Shown one piece after another: positions 43,176 through 52,390 of a stretch of DNA of 64,000 nucleotides (position 1 is its first letter; every line of letters begins with the position of its first letter). Under the pieces are notes generated by a model. The model worked only from the letters and a program-made list of their open reading frames with translations. It searched no databases and was not told the origin of the DNA. The stretch spans positions 311,810 to 375,809 of the forward strand of contig NZ_FOIQ01000002.1 in NCBI RefSeq assembly GCF_900110895.1, given 5' to 3'. The stretch is from Prevotella aff. ruminicola Tc2-24. Its GTDB lineage: Bacteria; Bacteroidota; Bacteroidia; Bacteroidales; Bacteroidaceae. The translations under genes were made by a program, and so were the position numbers.

Positions 43176-44645
43176 TTATCGTCTTCTATGAAACAGAAAC
43201 TGTATGCACTCGTCAAGAATCGTGGCCCGCGCAGCCTTCATGACCAGCAGGTAGAGCAGTGCAGCGATGATGGAACGGCTTACCAGCAATAGCCACAGGG
43301 CAGTGTAGTCGTCGACGGTCAGCAGTCTGTTGACGACATAATCTGTGAGATAGCCCGTGAACAGCATCACTGTCGTGGCGGCAAGGGCGAAGGGTATGAT
43401 ATCCTTCAGGAACAGGAGGAACGAATAATCTGTTAGTCTGTTGGCGAAGAAGAACCAGACGAAAAGCCATGCGAGGTTCAAGGCTACATAGGCCAGGATC
43501 ATCGTCCGGATACCATAGGGATAGAGCACGAGCATGGCTAGGATCTCCAGGACACCTAAGGCAAGTGTGCAGCCCATGAACGTGCCACTCTTCCCTTTGC
43601 TGATGATCAGGTCGGCCAATAGGGTCGAGAGGGGTAGGACGGCACCGCAGACGCAGAGCCATTGTAGGTAGGTAGCAGAGACCAGCCATTTCTCACCGAT
43701 GGCCAGGACGATAAACTCCTTAGCCACCAGACCGAACCCTAAAAGTAAGGGGAAAGAGATGAAGGCGGCGAAGCGTACGAGCTTACGGAGTACGGCTAAC
43801 TGACGCCCTTGATCGTCGCGCACGCTGACCAGCACAGCCTGGTCGACCTGTTTCACCATGCCTTGGATGAGTGATGTGCACTTATTGTTCCACTGGTAGG
43901 CCTGGTTATAGTTTCCTGTGTCGTGAGCACTATAGTAGCGACCCAACAGGATATTCATCACATTGTTGTTCACATGGGTGAGGATATCACTGATGAGAAT
44001 TTTCACACTGAAGGGGAAGGCACGTCGGATGAATGAGAAGTCTACTGTCCATGAAGGACGCCAATCGCTATAGTGCCAGCGTAGCAGTGTCGAGATGAGG
44101 ATAAAGAGGTTGGTCTGTGTGGCCAGACTCCAATATGAGAAGCCCTGCCAGGCCATGACGACCGCCACACTACTGGATATCACCGTTGCCGTGATGCTCG
44201 CCTTGGCCAACTGCTTGGCACGGAGGTTTTTGAAAAGATAGGCCGCCTGTGCCACTCCCGAACAGCTGAAGAGTAGTCCGATGAAGGCATAACGACAAAG
44301 GGCAACGAGTCGTGGCTCATGGTAGTAGTCGGCAATCAACGGTGCTGAGAAGAAGAGGATCAGGTAGATGCCTCCTCCCATCAAAATATTGAACCAAAAG
44401 ACAGCATTATAGTCACTGTCTTTTGGTTCTTTCTGGTTCACAAGAGCCGTGGAGAATCCGCTGTTCTGCAGAGCGGTCGCTATCAGCGAGAAGATCATGA
44501 TCATCGCAATCAGACCGTAATCCGATGGCGAGAGCAGTCGTCCGAGGATGATGCCAAAGACAAAGCCGAGCAACTGCTGCATGCCATTGTTCATCCCACC
44601 CCAGAAGAGGCCCTTCGCTGTTTTCTCCTTCAGACTCTCACTCAA
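43176..44645 (-). CDS. Wzx-like lipopolysaccharide/capsule flippase
   Basis: 489 residues with about 12-14 helices, of the polysaccharide transporter group of the MATE/MOP superfamily (WzxC-like). The start KGLFWGGMNNGMQQLLGFVFGIILGRLLSPSDYGLIAM is characteristic. It should flip undecaprenyl-linked oligosaccharide across the inner membrane. It lies 28 bases after metG on the same strand. Confidence 0.87.
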   Translation of the reverse strand: MSESLKEKTAKGLFWGGMNNGMQQLLGFVFGIILGRLLSPSDYGLIAMIMIFSLIATALQNSGFSTALVNQKEPKDSDYNAVFWFNILMGGGIYLILFFSAPLIADYYHEPRLVALCRYAFIGLLFSCSGVAQAAYLFKNLRAKQLAKASITATVISSSVAVVMAWQGFSYWSLATQTNLFILISTLLRWHYSDWRPSWTVDFSFIRRAFPFSVKILISDILTHVNNNVMNILLGRYYSAHDTGNYNQAYQWNNKCTSLIQGMVKQVDQAVLVSVRDDQGRQLAVLRKLVRFAAFISFPLLLGFGLVAKEFIVLAIGEKWLVSATYLQWLCVCGAVLPLSTLLADLIISKGKSGTFMGCTLALGVLEILAMLVLYPYGIRTMILAYVALNLAWLFVWFFFANRLTDYSFLLFLKDIIPFALAATTVMLFTGYLTDYVVNRLLTVDDYTALWLLLVSRSIIAALLYLLVMKAARATILDECIQFLFHRRR

Positions 44646-44673
44646 GTTCTTACTTTTAACGTCGGAATGTTCT

Positions 44674-46740
44674 TTATCCCACCTGACTGCCGGGCTTGAC
44701 GTCCTTGGTGGCGGTTACCACGCTGAGGCTCTCGTCGGCATCGACGGCACTGAGGATCATGCCCTGACTCTCGATGCCCATCATCGTACGAGGGGCAAAG
44801 TTGGCCACAAAGAGGATACGCTTGCCAATGAGTTCTTCGGGGTTCTCGTAGAAGGCTGCGATGCCTGAGCAGATGGTGCGGTCGGTACCAGAGCCGTCGT
44901 CGATAGTGAACTGCAGGAGTTTCTTCGACTTCTTCACCTTCTGGCAGTCTTTCACCAGACCGACACGGATGTCGAGCTTCTCGAAATCCTCGAAGCTGAC
45001 GGTATCCTTGACAGGAGCAGCCTTGTAGGCTGCTGCCTCGTTAGCCTTCTTGGTGGCCTCAAGTTTGTCGAGCTGTTTTTGGATGACCTCATCCTCGATC
45101 TTCTCGAACAGCAGGGCAGGCTCGCCCAACTGATGACCAGCCTTCAGCAAGTCTGTGCTACCCAACTGCTCCCATTCGAAGTTGTCGATGGCAAGCATCT
45201 CGCGGAGCTTCTTGCTTGAGAACGGCAGGAACGGCTCGAAGGCGATGGCGAGGTTAGCGGTGAGCTGCAGACAGATATTCAGGATTGTCTCGCAGCGCTT
45301 GGGGTCGGTCTTCCAGACCTTCCAAGGCTCGCACTCGGTGATATAGCGGTTACCGATACGAGCCAGGTTCATCGCCTCGAACTGTGCATCGCGGAACTTG
45401 AACTGCTCCAGCAGGGCCTCCACCTTCTCCTTCACATCCTTGAACTCTTCGAGGGCAGCCTTGTCAACATCGAGCAACTCGCCACAGGCAGGCACCACAC
45501 CGTTCCAGTACTTCTTCGTCAACTGGAGGGCGCGGTTCACGAAATTGCCATAGACGGCTACGAGCTCGTTGTTATTACGATCCTGGAAATCTTTCCAGGT
45601 GAAGTTGTTATCTTTCGTCTCTGGCGCATTGGCTGTGAGCACATAGCGGAGCACATCCTGCTTGCCCGGCATGTCAACCAGATACTCATGAAGCCATACG
45701 GCCCAGTTGCGTGAGGTCGAGATCTTATCGTTCTCGAGATTCAGGAACTCGTTGGCCGGCACGTTGTCAGGCATGATATACTTACCGTGAGCCTTCATCA
45801 TCACAGGGAAGATGATGCAGTGGAACACGATGTTGTCCTTACCGATGAAGTGCACCAGACGGGTGTCATCATCCTGCCACCATTTCTCCCAGTTGCCCCA
45901 TTTCTCGGGCTCGCGGTCACAGAGTTCTTTCGTATTCGACACATAGCCGATGGGTGCGTCGAACCACACGTAGAGCACCTTACCGTCGGCGCCCTCCACG
46001 GGCACAGGGATGCCCCAGTCGAGGTCGCGTGTCATGGCACGTGGCTGCAGGTCCATGTCGAGCCAGCTCTTACACTGACCATACACGTTTGGTCGCCACT
46101 CCTTGTGCTCTTCGAGGATCCATTTCTTCAACCACTCCTGATACTCGTTCAGGGGCAGGTACCAGTTCTTTGTCTCCTTCAGCACGGGCGTAGAGCCGCT
46201 GATGGTCGACTTCGGGTTGATGAGCTCTGTGGGTGAGAGGTCGCGCCCGCACTTCTCGCACTGGTCGCCATAGGCACCCTCGTTATGACAGTGGGGGCAC
46301 TCGCCCGTCACATAACGATCGGCCAGGAACTGCTTGGCCTCCTCGTCGTAGAGTTGTGCGGTAGTCTCCTCTGTCAGCTTGCCCTCGTCGTAGAGCTTAC
46401 GGAACCACTCCGCGGCAAACTTATGATGCGTCTCCGAGGTGGTACGACTATAGATGTCGAAAGAGATACCGAACTCCTCGAAGCTCTTCTTGATCATTTC
46501 ATGGTAACGATCCACCACGTCCTGCGGTGTGATACCCTCTTTACGGGCACGAACAGTGATGGGCACGCCGTGCTCATCTGATCCGCCGATAAAGAGCACC
46601 TCGCGTTTCTTCAGGCGCAGGTAGCGCACATAGATGTCTGCCGGCACGTATACACCAGCCAGATGACCGATATGTACACCGCCATTAGCATAGGGTAGCG
46701 CCGACGTCACCGTCGTACGCTTAAAGGTCTTGTTTTCCAT
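44674..46740 (-). CDS. metG: Methionyl-tRNA synthetase
   Basis: 688 residues. It contains the HIGH motif in VHIGHLAG (about residue 21), the zinc-binding knuckle [18 protein letters not shown] near 145, the KMSKS equivalent in the form KISTSR near 340, and a C-terminal tRNA-binding (Trbp111-like) domain from about residue 580 ([15 protein letters not shown]). It charges tRNA-Met, so it is essential. The promoter -7 box is at 46771-46778 on the complement. The flippase and epimerase genes follow on the same strand. Confidence 0.96.
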   Translation of the reverse strand: MENKTFKRTTVTSALPYANGGVHIGHLAGVYVPADIYVRYLRLKKREVLFIGGSDEHGVPITVRARKEGITPQDVVDRYHEMIKKSFEEFGISFDIYSRTTSETHHKFAAEWFRKLYDEGKLTEETTAQLYDEEAKQFLADRYVTGECPHCHNEGAYGDQCEKCGRDLSPTELINPKSTISGSTPVLKETKNWYLPLNEYQEWLKKWILEEHKEWRPNVYGQCKSWLDMDLQPRAMTRDLDWGIPVPVEGADGKVLYVWFDAPIGYVSNTKELCDREPEKWGNWEKWWQDDDTRLVHFIGKDNIVFHCIIFPVMMKAHGKYIMPDNVPANEFLNLENDKISTSRNWAVWLHEYLVDMPGKQDVLRYVLTANAPETKDNNFTWKDFQDRNNNELVAVYGNFVNRALQLTKKYWNGVVPACGELLDVDKAALEEFKDVKEKVEALLEQFKFRDAQFEAMNLARIGNRYITECEPWKVWKTDPKRCETILNICLQLTANLAIAFEPFLPFSSKKLREMLAIDNFEWEQLGSTDLLKAGHQLGEPALLFEKIEDEVIQKQLDKLEATKKANEAAAYKAAPVKDTVSFEDFEKLDIRVGLVKDCQKVKKSKKLLQFTIDDGSGTDRTICSGIAAFYENPEELIGKRILFVANFAPRTMMGIESQGMILSAVDADESLSVVTATKDVKPGSQVG

Positions 46741-47163
46741 TCTCTAAATACGTATTTACTATTTTGAGTGCAAAGGTAGTGCAAATCGAGTGAAATGCAA
46801 AAGAAAAATGTGTTTTTCTTTGTATTTCCGAGATGCTGCCTACTTACGAGTGTTTCTCAAAGGTACGAATAAGTGAGAAGAAAACCAAAAATTTTTTTGG
46901 CTTTCTCGAGCGTAAGTACCTTCGGGCAAGGTCCAAAGGTCGTGCAAATTGAGTGAATCTTATCAACGAAAGCTTCCAGCGTTGGTATGACAATCGTAAG
47001 AAATAAACAGATGATTATAGTATAAATATTCGCAAAGAGTTAAAATATGCTAAATGTCATGGTATTTATAATGTACTATTAAAATATTGTTCGTACTTTT
47101 ACCCTCCCAATCATAGCATTGGGATCATCAACGATTATTCAAAAACTTAAAAAACTTACAACG
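46741..47163. other. Intergenic region between metG and the first double-glycine peptide
   Basis: Holds the metG -7 box (TACCTTTG on the complement, 46771-46778) and a second such box at 46858-46865. A related block occurs twice: GTGCAAATCGAGTGAA near 46780 and GTGCAAATTGAGTGAA near 46943. Upstream of the peptide gene, GTTCG-TACTTTTA near 47087-47099 is an imperfect promoter. No gene is seen here. Confidence 0.5.
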
Positions 47164-47316
47164 ATGAAGAATCTTAGCAAGAGCGAACTGAACGCCATTA
47201 TGGGTGGACCTTCGCGTCGTACGGATGCTGATAAATGTCCGAATTACAGTGTAAACCCAGAGAATAAGAACAAGAAGACCCTGTTCCCTATTATTTCTGG
47301 TATCTTAACAAAGTAA
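47164..47316 (+). CDS. Double-glycine leader peptide, GG-Bacteroidales RiPP precursor-like (1)
   Basis: 50 residues. The leader MKNLSKSELNAIMGG ends in the Gly-Gly site cut by C39-peptidase exporters and matches the consensus of the TIGR04149-type (GG-Bacteroidales) natural-product precursors. The core of 35 residues begins PSRRTD, contains one cysteine, and ends with the hydrophobic TLFPIISGILTK. The true start is the ATG at 47164; an upstream TTG is not needed. A paralogue with the same leader lies at 52223. No radical-SAM enzyme or exporter gene is within the window. It might be a bacteriocin, a modified peptide or a signal. Confidence 0.8.
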   Translation: MKNLSKSELNAIMGGPSRRTDADKCPNYSVNPENKNKKTLFPIISGILTK

Positions 47317-47682
47317 ACAGAACAATAACTCTGTTTCTTTCACAACTAAGCGACGCTCACAGCTCGCGTATGAACCACCGCCATTAAACGGCGATTTCAA
47401 TACACGGGTTTTGAGCAGTTTTTTTGCTCTATTACAAAGACCGCCTTTGATACTTCTTGCGTCCCATTGGTAGTGAGCAGAGCTCGCATGGCAGGAGGGC
47501 CAAAAGAGCACCGTTACGGTGCTGACGAAGCGTGCAGCAAAGCAGGTGGTGATGTATAAATGTCTCATTTCTATGTAGTTTTACACTAATTGGTGGCAAA
47601 ATTACACTTATTAACTGAAATAAATGAAGAAATAAAAAAAAATTGATTATCTTTGCCGCCGAATTATTATTACTACCAAATA
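47317..47682. other. Hairpin-rich intergenic stretch and GH127 promoter
   Basis: Several short stems: CGCC/GGCG around 47383-47393, GAGCA/TGCTC with a T-rich loop at 47417-47433, and AGCACCG/CGGTGCT at 47505-47521. An 87-codon frame on the minus strand covers most of it, but it is cysteine/serine-rich without a family, so I do not accept it. The GH127 promoter -7 box TATCTTTG is at 47648-47655. Confidence 0.5.
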
Positions 47683-50121
47683 ATGAATAAAATTATGATG
47701 CTCGTTGGAAGATTCTCTTTCACGGTGATGATGCTTTTGAGTGTAGGTAGCATCCAAGCACAGAATCGGCTCTATGCCGATGAGTTTCCCTTAGGGGATA
47801 TCACCCTGTTGGAAGGTCCTTTGAAGGCGGCGCGTGACCTGAATATCAAGACGCTGTTGCAATATGATTGCGACCGTCTGTTGGCGCCATATCTCAAAGA
47901 GGCTGGCCTCACTCCGAAGGCGGAGTCCTATCCTAACTGGGATAGTCTTGATGGTCATGTGGGAGGTCACTATCTTACAGCGATGGCCATCAATGCCGCT
48001 ACGGGTGATGAGGTCTGTCGCGAGCGGATGATGTATTTTATTAGCGAACTGCAACGCTGTGCCGATGCTCATGCCAAGAACCATCCCGATTGGGGAAAGG
48101 GCTATGTAGGCGGTGTGCCTGGTAGCGACCGCATCTGGTCGGCTTATAAGAAGGGTGATTTTAATGCTTATAATAGCGCGTGGGTACCTTTTTATAATAT
48201 CCACAAGATGTATGCGGGTCTGCGCGATGCGTGGGTCTATTGCGGTAATGAACAGGCGAAAAAGCTATTCTTAGGCTTCTGCGATTGGGCGATTGACCTG
48301 ACAGTCGGACTCTCCGATGCCCAAGTGGAGCAGACACTCCATACAGAGCACGGTGGTATGAATGAGGTACTGGCCGATGCCTATGCCATAACAGGCGATA
48401 GGAAATACCTTGATGTGGCCAAGCGGTTCTCCCATCGTCGATTGTTAATCCCGCTGTCGCAGCGTCAGGACTGTCTCGACAATATGCACGCTAATACCCA
48501 AGTGCCTAAGGTGGTGGGCTTCGAGCGTATTGCAGAACTCTCGGCCGACGAGGCCTATCACGATGCCAGTATCTATTTCTGGGACATCGTCACAGGTGAG
48601 CGTTCGCTGGCCTTCGGAGGCAACAGTCGTCGCGAGCACTTCCCCAGTAAGGAGGCTTGCATGGACTTCATCAACGATATCGACGGGCCGGAAACCTGTA
48701 ACACCAACAATATGCTGAAGCTGACAGAGGAACTGCATCGCAGGAATCCAGAGGCCCGTTTTGCCGACTATTATGAGTTGGCCACGTTTAACCATATTCT
48801 TTCCTCGCAGCATCCGGAGCACGGTGGTTATGTGTACTTTACACCAGCCCGTCCCCGTCATTATCGTAACTACTCGGCTCCTAACGAGGCGATGTGGTGT
48901 TGCGTGGGTACGGGTATGGAGAATCACGGCAAATATGGACAGTTCATCTATACCCACGTTGGTGACGCCCTTTACGTGAATCTTTTTGTCAACTCTGAGC
49001 TCACTTGGAAGGAGAAAGGTCTGACACTGCGTCAAGAGACCACCTTCCCCTATGCTGAGACCAGTCGTATCACCATTACTGAGGTTGGTCATCATCGCTC
49101 GACTTCGTCACTTGGCTCGTCCAAGAACTCTCAGTTTAGTTTATTAGTGCGCTATCCCGGTTGGGTGAAGCCCGGATCATTCGAGGTGAAGGTAAACGGC
49201 AAACCCGTGAGCATCATTACAGGTCCTTCTTCTTATGTCGCCATCAACCGGCAGTGGAAGAAGGGCGATGTGGTGGACATTACCTTCCCGATGCACAACA
49301 GCGTGAAGTATCTGCCTAACCAACCGCAGTACATTGCCTTGATGCACGGACCTATTATGCTGGCTATGAAGACGGGAACGGAGGACCTGGATCACCTGAT
49401 TGCTGACGACAGCCGCTTTGGACAGTATGCCAGTGGTAAGAAACTGCCCATCAACGAGGCACCAATCCTTATTAATAATAACTTAGAGGATTTCGCCAAC
49501 GACTTGGAGCCTATTGTCGGAAAACCTCTCCATTTCACCCTTACTACGAAGATGGAAAACGGAATCCGCAACGAGATACAACCATTCTTCGAGATTCACG
49601 ATGCCCGTTATATGATGTATTGGCTCGCCCTCTCGGAGGACAGTTATAAGAGTTATCTCGACAACCTAGCCAAGCAGGAGCAGGAACGTCAGGCTTTGGA
49701 GGCCCGTACCGTTGATCAGGTGCAGCCTGGTGAACAGCAGCCTGAGTCCGACCATTTTATGGAGACTGATCGCTCGCAGGTGGGCAATACCAACGATATA
49801 TTTTTTCGTGATGCTAGTGATGGCCACTATTTCAGTTACCTGATGAAGACTGGTGGACAGACCGATCTGAGTCTCCGTCTGAAATACTGGGGTGTAGGCG
49901 AGTGGAAGAGTCATGAGTTTGATATCCTCGTTGATGACGTGCTGGTGAAGGAGGTGAACAATACGGGTAAGTACCGTATTTCCGAGTTCAAGTACGAGAC
50001 CTACCCCGTGCCTGCCGAATTGCTGAAAGACAAGAAACAGGTACGTGTGAAGTTTGTCGCTAAGCCTCACAAGCAAATTGGCGAAATCTATGAAGTACGA
50101 CTTGTTAAAGGAGAAGAATAA
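47683..50121 (+). CDS. GH127 beta-L-arabinofuranosidase
   Basis: 812 residues from the ATG at 47683, which gives a signal peptide (FTVMMLLSVGSIQAQ). The former DUF1680 core has the zinc-thiolate active site: ETCNTNN (Glu337, Cys339) and WCCVGTGMENHGK (Cys406, Cys407), matching the Glu/Cys set of HypBA1 where a cysteine is the nucleophile. It removes beta-linked L-arabinofuranose from plant glycans such as RG-II or extensin. C-terminal beta domains follow (residues about 690-810, FDILVDDVLVKEV). It is followed 28 bases later by a GH51 gene. Confidence 0.93.
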   Translation: MNKIMMLVGRFSFTVMMLLSVGSIQAQNRLYADEFPLGDITLLEGPLKAARDLNIKTLLQYDCDRLLAPYLKEAGLTPKAESYPNWDSLDGHVGGHYLTAMAINAATGDEVCRERMMYFISELQRCADAHAKNHPDWGKGYVGGVPGSDRIWSAYKKGDFNAYNSAWVPFYNIHKMYAGLRDAWVYCGNEQAKKLFLGFCDWAIDLTVGLSDAQVEQTLHTEHGGMNEVLADAYAITGDRKYLDVAKRFSHRRLLIPLSQRQDCLDNMHANTQVPKVVGFERIAELSADEAYHDASIYFWDIVTGERSLAFGGNSRREHFPSKEACMDFINDIDGPETCNTNNMLKLTEELHRRNPEARFADYYELATFNHILSSQHPEHGGYVYFTPARPRHYRNYSAPNEAMWCCVGTGMENHGKYGQFIYTHVGDALYVNLFVNSELTWKEKGLTLRQETTFPYAETSRITITEVGHHRSTSSLGSSKNSQFSLLVRYPGWVKPGSFEVKVNGKPVSIITGPSSYVAINRQWKKGDVVDITFPMHNSVKYLPNQPQYIALMHGPIMLAMKTGTEDLDHLIADDSRFGQYASGKKLPINEAPILINNNLEDFANDLEPIVGKPLHFTLTTKMENGIRNEIQPFFEIHDARYMMYWLALSEDSYKSYLDNLAKQEQERQALEARTVDQVQPGEQQPESDHFMETDRSQVGNTNDIFFRDASDGHYFSYLMKTGGQTDLSLRLKYWGVGEWKSHEFDILVDDVLVKEVNNTGKYRISEFKYETYPVPAELLKDKKQVRVKFVAKPHKQIGEIYEVRLVKGEE

Positions 50122-50149
50122 TTATAAATCCAAATCTCAATCTTCAAAT

Positions 50150-52168
50150 ATGAAACAATCAATAACTATTGCTGCCCTTTTGGCAGTCTCGTTGGGACTC
50201 TCTGCCCAGAAGCCTATGACCGCCCCAGCCGGCGGCAAGGCTATCAGTGACGAATTAATCGGTATCTTCTTCGAGGATATCAGTAGCTCGGCCGACGGCG
50301 GTCTTTATGCCGAGCTAGTACAGAACGGCTCTTTTGAGTATAACCCCTCTGAGCGTGACGGTTGGGGAGCAGGCACCGCTTGGCGCGTCGTTCGTCCTGG
50401 TCACTCCTTGGGTCTGCTCGAGGTACGTATGACGGATGGTCTTAACGACAATAACCCCACTTATATGCGTCTGCACACAGAACGGGCGAAAGAGTATTAT
50501 GATTATAAAGGCTGGAAAGGCTTTGGTATTGAGAATGGCGGCTTCGATGGCATCTCTGTTAAGGGCGGCGAGAAGTATGATTTCTCTATCTTCATGCGTA
50601 ACTTCGGTGATGCCAAGCAGGTGCGCGTGGCACTGTTAGAACCTCAGACCCAGCAGGGCTGGATGCCCAAGGAGCCGAAGCTCCTGGCCGATGTCGTGAT
50701 TGACGTGACAGACCAGAACTGGAAGAAGTACAGTGCTGTGCTGACACCCGACACCACTTCTCAGAAGGCAGTCCTTCAGATTCTTGTGCTCAACACGGGC
50801 GATCTGGATGTTGACATGGTATCGCTGATGCCTCAGGATACTTATAAGGGACACGGTCTGCGTAAGGACCTGGCCCAGGCACTGGCCGACCTGCAGCCGA
50901 AGTTCATGCGCTTCCCCGGCGGTTGCGTAGTGCATGGCGGTGGCGATGGCTTCTGGGATACCTACCGCTGGAAGACCACCATCGGTCCGAAGGAGCAGCG
51001 CCGTGGCCTGAAGAATACATGGGGCTATCACCAGTCGATGGGACTGGGCTATTTCGAGTATTTCCAGTTCTGTGAGGATATGGGCATGCAGCCCCTCCCG
51101 ATCCTGCCTTGTGGCGTGAGTTGCCAAGGTGCCAATGGCGGATGGATGATGAGAGGACAAGCCCAGGATGTGGTTCCTATGAATGAGATGGATGAATGGG
51201 TCGACGAGGCTATCGACCTCATCGAGTGGGCCAATGGCGATCCTGCCACCAATAAATGGGCGAAGATGCGTGCCGAGGCCGGTCATCCCGCTCCCTTTAA
51301 CCTGAAGTACTTAGGTCTGGGCAATGAGGAGAAGATCAGTCCTGAATTCTGCGAACGTTTCAGATATATCTATGAGCGTGTGAAGAAGGCTTATCCTGAG
51401 ATCGTGATCGTGGGAACCGCGGGCCCTGGCTCACATGCGGGTAATCCTGATCTGGAGAACGGTTGGAAGTTGGCCGACGAGTTGGGTATGCCCATCATCG
51501 ACGAGCATTACTATGAGCCGCGCGACTATTTCCTGAACAAACGTCAGTACGACAGTTATCCACGTGATCGGAAGACGAAGGTCTATCTGGGCGAGTATGC
51601 CGCCAAGGACAAGAAGTTGATCGATGCCCTGGCCGAAGGACTCTATCTGCTTCATGTGGAGCGTAATGGCGACGTGGTGGCCATGACTTCTTATGCACCG
51701 CTCTTTGCCAAAAAGACCAATACCAACTGGAACCCCGACCTAATCTATTTCGACAACGAGCGCCCGTTCCTGACTTGCAGCTACTATGTGCAGCAGATGT
51801 TCGGACAGAGCGCAGGTCAGTACTACTATGGTGATTGTGTCACGTTCGAGGGCGACGAGCCCGGTGTCTGTCAGCCACAGGAGGGTGTACACTACGGTCA
51901 GAGCGTTGTGCTCAATGTTAAGACACGTCAACTCTTTGTGAAACTCTGTAATGCCGGTGCTGAAACCAAGAAGGTCAACGTCGACCTTAGCCGCTTTAAG
52001 AGTCTGAAGAAGACTGCAACGAAAACGACGCTCTCGGGCAATGCCGACGACGAGAACAACTACGAGGCACAGCCTATCGCTCCTCGGAAAGAGACGGTCA
52101 AGGCCGCCAAGAAATTCAGTCTCGATCTCGCCCCTTATTCGATGGTCATGCTACAGTACTCACTGTAG
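50150..52168 (+). CDS. GH51 alpha-L-arabinofuranosidase
   Basis: 672 residues from the ATG at 50150, starting a signal peptide (IAALLAVSLGLSAQ). An N-terminal carbohydrate-binding-like beta domain is followed by a GH51 barrel with the acid/base glutamate in GLGNEEK (about Glu393) and the nucleophile in YLGEYAA (about Glu482), and a C-terminal beta-sandwich. It removes alpha-linked arabinofuranose from arabinan or arabinoxylan. With GH127 it handles both anomers, which suits pectic side chains. Confidence 0.93.
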   Translation: MKQSITIAALLAVSLGLSAQKPMTAPAGGKAISDELIGIFFEDISSSADGGLYAELVQNGSFEYNPSERDGWGAGTAWRVVRPGHSLGLLEVRMTDGLNDNNPTYMRLHTERAKEYYDYKGWKGFGIENGGFDGISVKGGEKYDFSIFMRNFGDAKQVRVALLEPQTQQGWMPKEPKLLADVVIDVTDQNWKKYSAVLTPDTTSQKAVLQILVLNTGDLDVDMVSLMPQDTYKGHGLRKDLAQALADLQPKFMRFPGGCVVHGGGDGFWDTYRWKTTIGPKEQRRGLKNTWGYHQSMGLGYFEYFQFCEDMGMQPLPILPCGVSCQGANGGWMMRGQAQDVVPMNEMDEWVDEAIDLIEWANGDPATNKWAKMRAEAGHPAPFNLKYLGLGNEEKISPEFCERFRYIYERVKKAYPEIVIVGTAGPGSHAGNPDLENGWKLADELGMPIIDEHYYEPRDYFLNKRQYDSYPRDRKTKVYLGEYAAKDKKLIDALAEGLYLLHVERNGDVVAMTSYAPLFAKKTNTNWNPDLIYFDNERPFLTCSYYVQQMFGQSAGQYYYGDCVTFEGDEPGVCQPQEGVHYGQSVVLNVKTRQLFVKLCNAGAETKKVNVDLSRFKSLKKTATKTTLSGNADDENNYEAQPIAPRKETVKAAKKFSLDLAPYSMVMLQYSL

Positions 52169-52222
52169 ATGAACATATTACAGTTAACTAAATTAATAAC
52201 CAAATTTTAAGAACTTATCATT

Positions 52223-52390
52223 ATGAAGAATCTTAGCAAGAACGAGTTGAACGCCATCATGGGCGGTCCTTCTCGTCGCACAGATCTCGACCATGTAGGG
52301 GCTTACAACTTCAAGATGGAGGTTGCTCCCACGATGGGGATTGTCCTGAATGATAATGCAGGTAATCCGATCAGAACCAGGAAACTCTAA
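52223..52390 (+). CDS. Double-glycine leader peptide, GG-Bacteroidales RiPP precursor-like (2)
   Basis: 55 residues. The leader MKNLSKNELNAIMGG differs at one position from the peptide at 47164, and the following PSRRTD is identical. The 40-residue core then diverges completely (VGAYNFKMEV...NDNAGNPIRTRKL) and has no cysteine. It lies 54 bases after the GH51 gene in the same direction, and its stop codon overlaps that of the convergent sensor kinase gene by 4 bases. It is too short to be found by length cut-offs but is clearly paralogous to the first. Confidence 0.8.
   Translation: MKNLSKNELNAIMGGPSRRTDLDHVGAYNFKMEVAPTMGIVLNDNAGNPIRTRKL

Noticed and set aside
47305..47568. 87-codon frame on the minus strand between the peptide and GH127 genes
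   Set aside because: Cysteine/serine-rich composition, no promoter or ribosome site, and it covers several hairpins; better viewed as non-coding.
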